NCBI GenBank assembly: GCA_963971575.1
Contig: OZ020625.1
Location: forward strand, 25,879,253 to 25,943,252
From: Liopterus haemorrhoidalis
Lineage: Eukaryota; Arthropoda; Insecta; Coleoptera; Dytiscidae
Direction: 5' to 3'
DNA length: 64,000 nucleotides
Shown one piece after another: positions 40,440 through 52,213 of the stretch. The notes beneath the pieces are model-generated. The model had not been told where the DNA came from. It did not search any database and saw only the letters and a list, made by a program, of their open reading frames with translations. Within the stretch, counting starts at the first letter, position 1, and each line of letters opens with the position of its first letter. The position numbers and the translations under genes are program-made.

Positions 40440-41860
40440 ACGGACCATTGATAAATGGAAATATGGGATTGAACCCCCATCACTAAAAAAAAAAACAAGT
40501 TTTTAAGAGACACATTTTTCTTGTAATTTAATGTGAGCCCCAAAAAAAGCACCACGTTGGCTCTTAAGTCCTCTTAAGAAACATTCCTAGTTTCTGAAGT
40601 ACCCAGACAAATTCTGGGTGCTTGATTTCCTTTTCCATATTAGTCCGTTATACTGAAGATTTACTGTATTACCATTTTTATGTTTTGCCGTCAAAAAACA
40701 AATAACACCACGAACTTCGCAATCGGCGGTAGGAGAAAGTGGAGCCTCTATAGTGGCTGGAGCCTGACTGCCGGATCGATCGACGCACGCGCATAGAAAT
40801 TTTACAGTGCTGTCACTACACCCAGACGAAAATTCTCTGAGACTACCAAACTTTTCCTGCCAACTACACGGATTTAAAAAAAAATAGTGTAACTTACTTT
40901 TGAGACGACCCTTGTATATAGGTGTGAAAAATTATTTTGATATTAATTAAAAATTATATACAGCAACAATGGCTATTTGTCATGATAGAGGTCTAAAAGT
41001 AAAAGTATTTTGGAGCTTTTTATCTTAATATATAACATTTGTTTTGGTATTTTGGTCAAGTAATTTGACGATGGACATTGATAATACATAAAGCAAGTCA
41101 TCCTAAAGAGTTGTACAGATATTTTTACATAAAATGGCACTGTAAGGCAAATTGTTAACTTTTCAATTGCTCACATTCAGAATACTACTATCGAAAATAT
41201 GAAATAAATAACAAAAACATAAATTTACTTACCCAATAATAATTACAAATGAAATATTACGTTCATAGTTTTTCTTGAGTCGCATTAGGGCAATACGCAT
41301 TCGCCCTATCAATATGCATTATTATAATTGTCATATTTAGGGCTAGGACATAGTAAGGAATATAAGAATACCATTCGATCAAAGCGGCAAATAAATATCC
41401 ATGATATTAAATAAAGAATAATAATAATAATAATATTGTTCTTTTGTTTCACTGTTAAAACAAATTGTCCGCACATTTATATTAATGGGCCTAATACTTA
41501 TCTGTTTAAATCCCATACTAACATGATTAAATCGTAAAATTAATCAAAGTAACTAGTCTTGCCATAAATTCTGTTACAAAGGGAAATTCCACACGCTGCT
41601 TAAAGATATTTTAATTTTCTTGTAGCACATATAGGCCAGGCAACGAAGCTTTATTTTCAGCAAATAATAGAAATAATTCGGAAAGTTTTGAAATTTGGTA
41701 TGGATGTTTTATTTGAGCTTAGTCTCGAAAATTCAAGGTCAGGAAACGCCGCCATCTTGGAAAAAGTGTACACATTAATTGTTTTTTTGCATATAACTCA
41801 GTGGTGGGTTTCAGTCGGTTCGCGCGAAAATTTTCGATAGTTCTGCGAACCAGTAGTAAA
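40440..41860. other. Intergenic, mostly unrecognised
   Basis: No host exon recognised. The end (about 41802-41858) has CAGTGGTGGGTTTCAGTCGG and GGTTCGCG, similar to the hAT element at 11162, but no second end was found. Confidence 0.4.
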
Positions 41861-41862
41861 AA

Positions 41863-41900
41863 ATTGATGTGAAGTGTGAAAATTCACACTTCACATCAAT
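41863..41900. repeat. 38-bp perfect palindrome made of two A-repeat ends
   Basis: ATTGATGTGAAGTGTGAA is followed at once by its exact complement, so two A left ends meet head to head with no spacer. Confidence 0.9.
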
Positions 41901-42115
41901 CTAAGATGAATTTTAGGTCCAATGGGATATCTGACATATATGTTAAATAGAGTTGGTCCAATTACTGAGCCTTGCGGGACAGATGCATTTATTTTTGTTA
42001 TCTGTGATAGTTCATTATTTACTTTAGCCACAAACGTTCTGTTAGTTAAAAAGGAGATGATAATTTTGACAAGATAGGCTGGCGTATTTATAATAAATAA
42101 TTTAAAATAACAAAT
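41901..42115 (-). pseudogene. LINE reverse transcriptase fragment between A-repeat ends
   Basis: The minus strand reads AYLVKIIISFLTNRTFVAKV, SQITKINASVPQGSVIGPTL and FNIYV, the finger-palm region of a jockey-type reverse transcriptase. An A end lies immediately on each side (41900 and 42116). Confidence 0.75.
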
Positions 42116-43062
42116 AAAAATTGATTTGAAGTGTGAATTTTCACACATTTCAGGGTTTTGCAGGTATTTAGTAAGTGAATGATGATTATTTTGGATGCGA
42201 AAACAAATTTTATATTAAAATATTTTTTTTGTTAATTTTAATTCGAACTCCTAATACCATTATTTAGGTTTCTAAATATGTGCAGTATTTTTTTTTTTTT
42301 ATATAGCCAGGTTCATTAAGTAATTTAAAAATTGCGCCTATGGCTTCCATTGGTTGTTATAAGTTCCGCCCCTCTGATTTCGTGTACATTGAAACAGAAT
42401 TAAATTATAATTTAAACAATTTCCACTGGCTATTCTCTTCTCACAGGGTTCGAACCCTTGCGGGTCGGGTTACTTGGTTGAAAAATCAGCGTCAAATACC
42501 ACTAGACCAGCAGACACGTTACAGTGTGGTGTGTTACAAAGCTATAACTTGTGTACATTATTAGCAAAAAATCACAAAAAATGCGTTTTTCTCCAAAAAC
42601 CTAATCTGATCAAAAATTCCTGTTGAACTATTCCGGTTCACACCAATGTACATTACTTAGACTTTTTTCAGATTTTTAGTTTAAACCATCTGGGCTACAG
42701 GGTGTGGGACAAAAAATTTTTTGCACAATTTTTGCAAAAATCGCTTCAAAATAATTTATTTTGCAAAAATAAAAATTTGATCGTTAATCCACGTACCAAG
42801 GGCTTTCATTTGATACCTTACTTAGAATTATAAAAAAATATTTTTTTTTTCGATGAGCACATATTTGTTTACATTTTTAGGGGGATATGTTTTTTAGATG
42901 TTTTAGTATTTTTCCTATGTGCGGGTCAAAGAGTTGTATAAGCTTGCCAAATTTCAACTCTCTAGGTTTAGCCGTTTGGCTACAATTTTTACCGAACAGA
43001 CAGACAGACAGACGACAAAATGACGGTATAAGGGTTTTTTGGTCATACCTACAAAACCCTAA
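42116..43062 (-). repeat. Family A1 repeat, copy 5
   Basis: Both ends are present. It has a deletion next to the cassette. The tRNA-like cassette (about 42428-42520, minus strand) has A box TGGTCTAGTGGT and a perfect B-stem, GGGTTCGAACCC. The GACA tract has three units. Confidence 0.8.
42428..42520 (-). other. tRNA-like cassette, class b
   Basis: Minus strand TGCTGGTCTAGTGGTATTTG, then AAGGGTTCGAACCCTTG-type T arm with fully paired stem. It is the best-preserved cassette in the window, but the distance between boxes is long for a standard tRNA. Confidence 0.55.
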
Positions 43063-43554
43063 AAATGAAAATTACTAAAAACTATTTTATTTTATATATC
43101 GCATGGTATAAAGGGATGAACAAATAAGTAAAAAAATAATATAGCATATTTTTTTGTAAATGGTCATCAAATGTTAGCTAAATATAAAACGATGGGTAAG
43201 TGGATGAATACCGGGAGCAACTGTACATATTTTACTTGTATCTTTTAAAAATATAAATTTTATATACAATCAACGATTTCTCGGGAAAAACTTATAGACA
43301 GTGTTACAAAAAGTTTGAATAAAAGATTAATAGATTGTGACCATTAACAAGATGTCAAAATGGAAATAAATTGGACTCTATATATTTTGGAACCAAATAA
43401 TTGGAAACTGGAAGAAGTTTTTGTTCCATGGTACACTGCCGAATAACAGTTGCCAATATTTAACGACATTTTCAAATTTAATATTGATGTTAATGAATAG
43501 AGATTTTGTGGAAAACGTCTTAAAAACTCCCGAAAGTTATAAAATTCTTCAAAA

Positions 43555-43860
43555 TGTGCAAAAATAAAAAATATTGTAAAAACAATTGCTGTAAGTTCAG
43601 CAGAAGCAGAAAGAGGGTTTTCGAAGATGAATTTGATAAGTTCGGATAGAAGATACCGTCTGACTGTTCCGAACATATCAAATTTAATGGTAATAAGTTT
43701 AATCGGCCTGTTATTAAGGATCATTCTTCTATCGTAAAAATATATTTAAAAAGTAAGAAGAATCATTCTGCTGATGATCCTCACGTTATACATAAAATTA
43801 ATAAAGAAGAGGATGACAATCAATTAGCAATTTGGGATTACTTTAAAGCATAATTTCATA
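43555..43860 (+). pseudogene. hAT transposase C-terminal fragment
   Basis: The plus strand reads IAVSSAEAERGFSKMNLISS, RRYRLTVPNISNLMVISLIG, then degenerates, with QLAIWDYFKA recoverable near 43830. This is the hATC dimerisation domain, related to that at 11250-11545. Confidence 0.75.
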
Positions 43861-44440
43861 AATTGTTTTTATTATATAGCGAGATCTAGGAAATTGGAAA
43901 CAAATGTGAAACTTTTTACTATCAATTTTTCGAAGAAAAATCTGCAAAGAATCTCCGGTAACAATTCAAGTCTTCTCGAGGTAGCAATAGTGAAAAAATT
44001 AAAATGTACAAAATTTTAAGATTCGAAATGTTTGTTTTATAATGCGCATTGGCCCAATGCAAAATCTAAACACCACAAACAGAAAGGGAAGGTAAAAAAA
44101 TAAAAAAATACTCCTAAAATATGTATATATAAAAAATTATTAATACAAAAAAATAACAATTCACAATTTTAAACATGAAAAAACCAAATAGTAAATTGTA
44201 CCAAATATACATATACTGTGTACCTTGAAAAAAACTCTCTCAAGCCTATACTTATATTTAAGGGCTTCTTTCTTAAGGTTAATAACCTCTTTTTCACAAA
44301 GTTTATAGCTTTTACCCTAAAATGTAAAGCTATAAATTTAAAAGTTTAGTGAATTACTGTAAACGTACGATTTACATGTACTACTGACGTAATTAGATAC
44401 ATTTTTAAAATAAAGCCATATAGGTGGTCCGCGATATCAG
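43861..44440. other. Intergenic, nothing recognised
   Basis: AT-rich sequence after the hAT fragment; no features that I can support. Confidence 0.35.
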
Positions 44441-44448
44441 AGATATTA

Positions 44449-44905
44449 AGCCTGGAACAGAATGCACAGCGCGCTACGCTGTCATTTGCGACGGCGTTGC
44501 GTTAGCGCCGTTGAATTTTCGCCTGCACACAATGCAATCATTTTTAACGCCGTCAAAGTGTCACGTGACAACCTATATCTGTGTTTATAGGTGCGCTTTC
44601 TTTTATTAAAATTATAATGGATAATGAAGACTTGTGTGTGATGTTATTTATGTTGTATGCAAGTTATTTATACATACAAACACTTTACCATTCAGTAAAA
44701 ACTGAGGTTAGGTGTTCTACGTCAATGTTCAACGGCGTCAAAAGTTGGAAGTTGACGAACATTCAGTATCAACGGCGTTGGAACGCCCCTAGGACGTTAC
44801 ACATTCTGTGCACTTGCGTACGACAGCTTGATTTTAACTTTCCTCTGACAGATAGCGCCGTCCAAACGCCGTCAACGCGCCGTAGATCTCGTTCAGAATG
44901 CAACG
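44449..44905. repeat. Possible GC-richer MITE with loose inverted ends
   Basis: CAGAATGCACAGCGCGCTAC at the left and the complement of GCGCCGTAGATCTCGTTCAG at the right are similar but not perfect. The interior has repeated GACGGCGTT/AACGGCGT blocks. The composition is clearly GC-richer than the flanks. Confidence 0.45.
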
Positions 44906-44910
44906 AGTTC

Positions 44911-45103
44911 AAAAAGAAATTACATAAGGGTTGGCTGTGAAAAATAAAATAATGTCTATTACAAGCTTTATATAACAATTGACTAACTAATTTTCAATAG
45001 AAACTTATGACAACAACAGTGATGATAGTTAACTGACAGTTAAAGCTTGCAGTACACATTATTTTATTTTTCCACAGCCAACCCTTATGTAATTTCTTTT
45101 TGA
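44911..45103. mobile_element. Small MITE with ~44-bp inverted repeats
   Basis: AAAAAGAAATTACATAAGGG at the left pairs with CCCTTATGTAATTTCTTTTT at the right, and pairing continues through TTGGCTGTG(G)AAAAATAAAATAATG. Confidence 0.85.
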
Positions 45104-45126
45104 ACACATGGTAAAGTCGGTTTTCG

Positions 45127-46562
45127 ATAACTATGAGATGACGTCACACTTGGTTAATTAAAGTACCAACGTTATATGTTTTAATTAACATCAATTCATA
45201 ACTCAGTACATTTATTTATTTAATGTTGGTACATTTTTTCAATGTTGCCAGTTTGAAATCGGATTGTTCAATCGTTGTTAAGGCCACACCCATTATTGTT
45301 TCGAGCTCACTTCAATTTCTATGGGATAGAAAGAGACACAAAATATAGGTTTTCAATATATTTTTAGAAATTGTTCTATATAACCTAACTTTTTTTCGGG
45401 TCTATTCTCAGAAACTGACGTTAATTTTTTTTAACACCATTTTTAACCTAAATGCTATTCGCTAAACATATATGTGTTAATATTATAGCGCGGCGGCGTT
45501 AAAATAGTCAGTTAACGTTCAACAATAAGCGCCTACCGAAACGGTGGCTTTAAAAGTTAACGCTGGTGTTTAGTTTGCAAAAATGGCTGATCCTATTTAA
45601 GTAAATGTCATGTTATTTAAAAAAAATTAATAAAACACAAGACGGTAGGAATATTAATCAACTTTCTATTACTTTTTAAAGTAAATTCTTTACAGTATAG
45701 ATAAGAATGATGTTTCATAATTTTTGTTATACAAGTAACCCAGACGCAAGTTCAAGTAATTGTATAGAAAGGAAGTAAATGGAGTATTGGAGAGCAGTTT
45801 TGGTTTTTGTTGAGACACAGAACTTAAAATTATACTCCTCTGAAAGCTACAAAACTTCACTTATGCCTCCGCCGTGTTTCAAAATATCGCAGTACATTTT
45901 AATGATGTATTATTTGAAGAAACAATTGATGAGATTGATAATGACGATCACAACAGTGTTATTCCAGGGTAGAAATAACGTAATAAATCAAATTTAATAA
46001 TTAATATCACCAAACACCTTTTTAAAAACAGAATGAACATATAATTCACATATTATTAAAAAATTAGATAAACTGTTATAATACAATGTAGTATATAAAT
46101 TGACTAAACAAAAGTTGAATAAAGTTATATTTTTATTTAATACACTGTGGAAACCAGTTATAATGAGTATCACAGGACCAAACATTTCTGTTCCATTTTT
46201 AAAATAAATTTCACCACTGAATATTTAATTTAACACTGAAATATTAGGTTAAGATTTAGGCATTTGACTAAATGAATACTCCTGTTAAAATTCAACGTAG
46301 CAGCGCATGCGCGTGTATTTAATATTAGCCTCTCTACAGGGTGAGTTAGCGCCTCGCGGTAACAAATAGTGTATTAACGCTTACCTTAAAAAATGCTCTT
46401 ACAGAATAGCATTTTTGGATAATGACGTTAGACATGGAGTTAAAATAAAAATATTAACCTGACGCTAATTTTAACGCATTTTTTAGAGAATACACCCGTT
46501 TGACAGTTTACGAATTGGAAACAAGGTTAATTTTTCAACTGTGACGTCATTTCATAGTTATG
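45127..46562. mobile_element. Outer TIR element carrying a nested Harbinger derivative
   Basis: The left end ACTATGAGATGACGTCACAC and the complement of the right end (AACTATGAAATGACGTCACA) form an inverted pair. The Harbinger derivative 45397-46498 accounts for most of the interior. Related ends occur at about 8700 and 28745. Confidence 0.6.
45397..46498 (+). mobile_element. Harbinger-like deletion derivative, copy 2
   Basis: Same ends (CGGGTCTATTCT and GAATACACCCG) and interior as 23714-24847. On the plus strand near 45900-45995 it reads [20 protein letters not shown] then, after a frame change, PGRNNVINQI, which resembles the acidic C-terminus and GRxxRxQI ending of Harbinger transposases. 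Confidence 0.7.
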
Positions 46563-47620
46563 GTAAATGGACTTTATAACGTTGGATTTCCTACAGCACA
46601 ATTTAAATATTACAATTATTTTTTTGGATGTCATAATTTACCACTTTTTTTCGACTAGTTGTTGAAAATGTACGTTATACAATATTTCGACAATTTTAAC
46701 ATAAATAAATAATACTAATCTAATAATATTAAAAAACAATCTTGAAAGCGTTTTTTTCTGTATCACACTATTTGATTTTTTAATTTTGATTTTAATTTAC
46801 GCTACTTAACAAAAAAAAAAAAAATGGCTTTAATTTACAATTGTAAAAAAATATTGTCAATGTGGATTCTATGGTTGATCTTTTACTTAAGGCTAGAATT
46901 CAATGACAATTGTGTTGTATGAAACATTATTATTTAAAAATATATTATAAAATACTATTACGAAATTAATACAAATTTCGAAAATATTAAAAATAGGTTT
47001 TTAACACCTTTGATTTGAGAAATTGTTTCTAGACCTCCTGCTTTATATAAGAAAGCCACGTAATCAGCGTGACGTTTCAACCTAATCTCCCTGTATAAAC
47101 AAACATGAAATCTAATATTTTTTGCCTCAAATGCATGATTAAAAAAATTACATACGCCATAATGTCCTTGAAACATAGCAAATGTTTTAAATATGGTCTT
47201 TCAGATTTGGTAAATAACATTAACAAAATGGGTAAAATTCAAACAAATTCAAAAAAAATTCTTACAAAAGTGAACTGCTAATATTATAAACTGTTCAATT
47301 TTGTAAAGACAAACTAGATCTGGTTATTTTGGTGATTTTTATAGTGTATTACTGACTTTTAGAAACTTGGTTATATTGTAAAAGAGACTTTACAGTTTTG
47401 GGTTATGTTTGTATTATTTTAGGTTAGTATTATATTTACAAAATATTTAAGATATCTCTATTCAAAATGAAATATGATAAATGATATTTTTTTAAATGAC
47501 ATATTTATAATCTGACTTTTCAAATTATTTTTCTGTAATTCCAACATGACATACAGTTTCAAAGGTGCAAACTATTGAAAACAAAATTTCCTCACAGTTT
47601 GTTCTTACAAAAGTGAACAG
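46563..47620. other. Intergenic, nothing recognised
   Basis: AT-rich. A short stretch at about 47320-47360 (CTAGATCTGGTTATTTTGGT) recurs near 57580, an unclassified minor repeat. Confidence 0.35.
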
Positions 47621-47803
47621 CTTATACAGTGAATTTATTTTTTAATGCAACATGTACTATGTCATTACCATGGATACAGTTTTTGACAGCAATATAAATC
47701 GTGTTCATTTTCATTTGCAACATAGACAATTAGTGTGTATACTTTTGCTCATTGCTGATTTAAAAATTAATCAACATGTACCTATACAAATAAAGAAATA
47801 ATA

Positions 47804-48835
47804 ATGATGGTAACTTGGTATAACTCCCAAATGAGTTTAAGAGAAGTTTCTGCTGTATTTAGTGCAACTTATCCAGATCGGCCAATACCAAATCCCTCTA
47901 CAATTTCAAGACTAGTTAATAAATTTCATCGCGAAGGATGTCTTAAGTCAAAACATAATAAAAAAAGAACAACATCCCACGTGCTTACAGAAGAGAAGCA
48001 GTTGGAAATATTATTATACGTGGAAGAAAACAATCAAAATACTTTAAGATCAATTGCACATCCCGTTGGTGTCAGTATTGGATCTGTTTTTAACTTCTTA
48101 AAAAAAGAAAAGTTTTGATCATACAAATTTCAAAATCATCAATAATTGTTAGAAAGGGACGCAGCAGTACGTATGGATTTTTGTTTTGAAATGTTTGAAA
48201 AAATTAATTCCGACCCAACAATGCTTCAAAGAATTTTCTTTACTGACGAAACAACGTTTACTCTAAATGGTGAAGTGCACAGACAAAATTTTAGGTACTG
48301 GAGTCGAGAAAATTTACATTTGTTTCATTCCTCCCGAACTCAAAAGCAGCAAAAATTAAATGTTTGGGCAGGGATAATAGGAACCAATATTATAGGGCCT
48401 TTTTTTTATTGACGGTAACCTTAATGCCGCAAAATATCTAACCCTTTTGCAGAACCAAATATTACCTGCGTTGCAAAACCTGAATATTAATGGACAAGTC
48501 TGGTTTCAACATGATGGCGCACAAGTTCATTATTTTAGAATAGTTAAAGAATATTTACATAGAACTTTCCCAAATAGCTGGATTGGAAGAGGAGTGTCGA
48601 TGAATTGGCCAGCGAGATCTCCGGATTTGGCACACAATGATTTTTTTATTGGGGATATTTAAAGGCCAAAGTATATAATGGAGAACTTAGGGATGTTGCT
48701 GAACTGCAAGACATAATTGTTTAAGCATCCAACAATATATCTCAAGAGCAATTGCTGAATGTTTTGAATCATTTTTATGATCGCTTAACATTTTGTATGC
48801 AAGTAAATGGAGAAATTTTTGAACATTTATTATAA
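47804..48835 (+). pseudogene. DD41D-type mariner transposase, frameshifted
   Basis: It opens MMVTWYNSQMSLREVSAVFS, a helix-turn-helix start. The catalytic blocks are FFTDETTFTLNGEVHRQNFR (first D), VWFQHDGAQVHYF (second D) and NWPARSPDLAHNDFF (third D). By my count 41 residues separate the last two. It ends FEHLL-stop at 48835. Frame breaks occur near 48116, at the T run near 48405, and near 48660. P has become H in the SPDLxPxD motif (LAHND). Confidence 0.85.
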
Positions 48836-48935
48836 GTTTTTATTAGTTATTTATTTATTTTATTTTATTTATTTTTTTTTTATTTGTATTTTCAATATAA
48901 TATTTTGATTTTGCTAGTAAATATGTTTTTTTTTT

Positions 48936-49506
48936 ATAGACCGGGAGCTCATGACGATTTTTGGTCTCCGATTTCATACAGCATGCCTTTTGGAGGAGAG
49001 AATATTTACCCTGTGACAACAAAAAAGGGATGGTAATAAACCCCTGCACGCTTTCCGGTCATAGGGAAAATTGCATTTCCACTTAAACATAAAATTTTTG
49101 TGCTTTTCTCTGATTTAATTTTGCTTGCCTTTTTGTCAAAAGAAAGTTATAACAAATTTAAAGTCTTTTAAATATATGCATGCGATTCGGAGGGTCCCAA
49201 AGGGCTCAAACGGTCATGTGATCTTGTAATAAAAAAATATGATTTTCCGCGTTTTCATACAGCATGCCTATAATTAAAAGACTTTAAATGTGTTATAACT
49301 TTCTTTTGACAAAAGGGCAAGCAATATTAAATCAGAGAAAAACACAAAAATTTTGTGCAAGTGGAAATGCAATTTTCCCTATGACCGGAAAGCGTGCAGG
49401 GGTTTAGTACCATCCCTTTTTTCTTGTCACAGGGTAAATATTCTCTCCTCCAAAAGGCATGCTGTATGAAATCGGAGACCAAAAATGTCATGAGCTCCCG
49501 ATCTAT
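48936..49506. mobile_element. Long hairpin (palindromic) element nested in the DD41D transposon
   Basis: 571 bp with ends ATAGACCGGGAGCTCATGAC and the complement (ATAGATCGGGAGCTCATGAC). Arms of about 235 bp (48936 to ~49174 and ~49272 to 49506) surround a spacer of about 97 bp. It has no coding potential, and both strands give mirror open frames. Confidence 0.9.
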
Positions 49507-49624
49507 TATGTTGCAAATGAAAATGAACACGATTTATATTGCTGTCAAAAACTGTATCCAGGGTAATGACATAGTACATGTTGCATTAAAAAATAAATTC
49601 ACTGTATATTGAAGTTAGCATGAA

Positions 49625-49730
49625 ATTGAAAATCTAGTTCCGCCTAAACCAAAGGAACAGACGTTAGTAACAACTTGAGAAAAATTAAATTCCATTTAGT
49701 TCCGCCTAAAAGTTTGTAATAGCCTATATT
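49625..49730 (-). repeat. Family C end fragments
   Basis: AAATCTAGTTCCGCCTAAAC and CCATTTAGTTCCGCCTAAAA lie close together, as if a family C copy had lost its interior. Confidence 0.6.
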
Positions 49731-50650
49731 TTGTTAATTTTATGCACCAAAAAATCAATATTTATTGATAGAAAGACCATTTTAAATTTTTCGATCAACC
49801 TTAAGACAAAATTTACAAAATCTAAATAAATTTAAATTAAAATATTACAAATTGCTGACTTTGTTTTTACATTTTTTACAATTCTCTGTACAGCGGTTAA
49901 TAAAACAAAAGAATTCTTTTATATATAATTTTTATTGAAAAAAAAATAACTTTTAAATTGTATTTCTTAAAAGTTGTATTTATACAAATAAAATAAGAGA
50001 AAAATTGTACATAATTTCATAAAGCCAGCTTATAGATTTCCCGTTAAAATTTTTAATTAAACCTCTTTATTGTAGTACTCAGTATTAATTTTTTAAAAAT
50101 GTATTCGTATTTTTAAACAATATATTATGTTAACTTATATAAAATTAAATCTGTTTGCATCTTTTTCAACCATTTATTCTAATTGTATCTTTATCACACG
50201 AAAGCGCATAGTAATTTTAATGCCCTCTTTCAAATCCTACGCTTATATCTGTTGTATTATCTGTCTCATTTTGTAATACGTAACTAACAGGGAAAGCTCA
50301 TTTTTTATGTTGTATATTGACAATACATTTATAATATTGGTTAATATCATAGTATTGGTTCACACGGATACGCCAAACTCCGTTTACACTACAACAGTCA
50401 CCAAAGTAACCAGATCTAGTTTCGTATTACAAACTGAGACGGATTATACCATTATGCTGCATTCACAACCTCAAAATAAAAATTAGAATTAACGTAAAAT
50501 TAGTACGTAACGTTATTTTGTGGAAATTAAGTAGCATTCACAATGTACAGAAGGTTTTATTTTTGTTTTAAGTGGGACTAGATTTAAGTGGGACTAGACA
50601 ACTAGTAATTTTTATCAGTTAAATGAAGCTTTTGTTCATTTGGTAAGCAA
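49731..50650. other. Intergenic, nothing recognised
   Basis: AT-rich; no gene, RNA or element end that I can support. Confidence 0.35.
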
Positions 50651-51510
50651 AAGCCAAGATTATTAAAGTAAAGGTTGTCTCGTAACTCCTGACCAATCAG
50701 AGCGTGAGAGGGAATACGTCACATGTATGCTTAGTTCAAACTAGCATACAAAATTAATATAGATGTTGCACGTTTTTAAATATTTTTATTGACTATTTTC
50801 CAGGGCTTCGAAACGTTATTTTTTCGTTTCGGTTTGTGTTCCGGTTCAATTAAAAAAAAATACATCAGTTCGGTTCCGGTTTTCGTTCAGACAAAAATAA
50901 GGTTTTTTTTTTGGTTTTCGGTTCAGTTTCGAGTGATAAATTTTTAAATGCTTTTATTCGTATTAGAAATTTATTTTCTATAATTTGACATTTTATTCCT
51001 TATTTTGTAATTATCATACAAAGGCCGCTGCCCCCCCCCCCTTTCTTAGGGATTGATTCTGCGTTAAAACTGGTACTAAAAAACTTCAAATATTTCCTTT
51101 ATAAACAGAAATATCTTAACAGAAAAAACTATACAATAAAAATTGTTTATAAGAAAACAAATCTGCATTTTTTTCAATTTGATGAATATTAGAGTAGTTA
51201 CGGGGGGGGGCGACCCTAAAACTAAAATATTGAAATATTTCACTTATTCTCTTAACATCAAAAATGTAAAAAAAATTATTTAGAACGAAGAAACATTCCT
51301 TTCGAAGAAAAATTAAAACAAGTAGAAAATCAAAAAAATTAAACGATATTTTTATATTTATAGCCAAAAATCTTTTCCCTCTCCCTGTAAGCTAGTTCGA
51401 GATGGGGGAACTTGCGTTCACACCCCCCAATGACGTAGTAAGACTACCGGCCACCACATCCCGCGGGCAACGATGAACTTTGGTGATCACTACATTCAGC
51501 TCTTCATGTG

Positions 51511-51778
51511 TATTGAGAATAAACATTACCTATAGAGGCGCTGTTGTCGCTTACAAAATGGCGATTGGAATAGGATATTTTTGACATTTGCCATTTGATA
51601 CACAATTCACATTGCAGTTTATTTTCTGTTGTGATTTTAAAGACATTTTATTAAAGTTTTCTTTACTGTAACACATACAAACAATGCAATTAAATGAGCC
51701 ACATCCAACAAAATCCTATTCCGTTAAGTTCCAAAATATTGCGCTAGGCGTCACTTCAGTTATTGTCAGTTCTCAATA
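51511..51778 (+). repeat. Family I MITE, copy 2
   Basis: Same ends (ATTGAGAATAAAC and CAGTTCTCAATA) and interior as 10438-10716, opposite strand. The open frame at 51684-51920 spans I and J and is not a gene. Confidence 0.8.
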
Positions 51779-51780
51779 TA

Positions 51781-52213
51781 CAGGTATTACGACCTCCCGT
51801 ACTTACGACCAAAATTTTAAAATTAAATATTTTTTTATAAACACCATAAAACGTAAAAAACAAGCAAATATTGGTCAAATTCACTTACAATGCTACAAGA
51901 AAAATTGTACATTTTTTTAAATTCTATATTTCTATGATTTCTAACGTTTCTTGCACTTTATTTTCTTCCAATCTTTAAATAGAAATTGTATTTTTCTCCA
52001 TAAGACCAATTTTGTTTATTTTTATCGCCTTTTTTCAAGTATTTGCTGCCAATAACTCGGAATTTAACATATATTGACGTTAAAACCATGATTTAGGGGG
52101 GGGGGAATATGTATACATATTTTGAAATTTTGTAAATTCCCCGACTTACGACCAAATTCGACTTACGACCAATCCTTCTGAACGGAACTTGGTCGTAAGT
52201 CGGGGGATACCTG
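51781..52213. mobile_element. MITE J, ends with repeated ACTTACGACCAA
   Basis: CAGGTATTACGACCTCCCGT at the left and ACGACTTACGACCAATCC/TTGGTCGTAAGTCGGGGG with ATACCTG at the right, flanked by TA. 433 bp, non-coding. Confidence 0.8.

Larger units (their letters stand above)
47627..49604 (+). mobile_element. Tc1/mariner element (DD41D spacing) with ~97-bp TIRs
   Basis: 1978 bp, flanked by TA. The terminal inverted repeats (47627-47722 and 49508-49604) start CAGTGAATTTATTTTTTAAT and are almost identical over about 97 bp. The transposase is on the plus strand. A long hairpin element (48936-49506) lies between the transposase and the right repeat. Confidence 0.9.

Noticed and set aside
43344..43724. 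Minus-strand 126-residue frame
   Set aside because: Antisense of the hAT C-terminal fragment, which is clearly coding on the plus strand.
44424..44940. Two plus-strand frames of 61 and 119 residues
   Set aside because: They lie in GC-richer repeat sequence with inverted blocks; composition and lack of homology suggest no gene.
49394..49612. 72-residue frame and its mirror at 48855-49049
   Set aside because: Both arise from the two arms of one hairpin element.
51684..51920. 78-residue frame as a gene
   Set aside because: It crosses the border of two MITEs; the same sequence occurs inverted at 10438-10716 without coding conservation.
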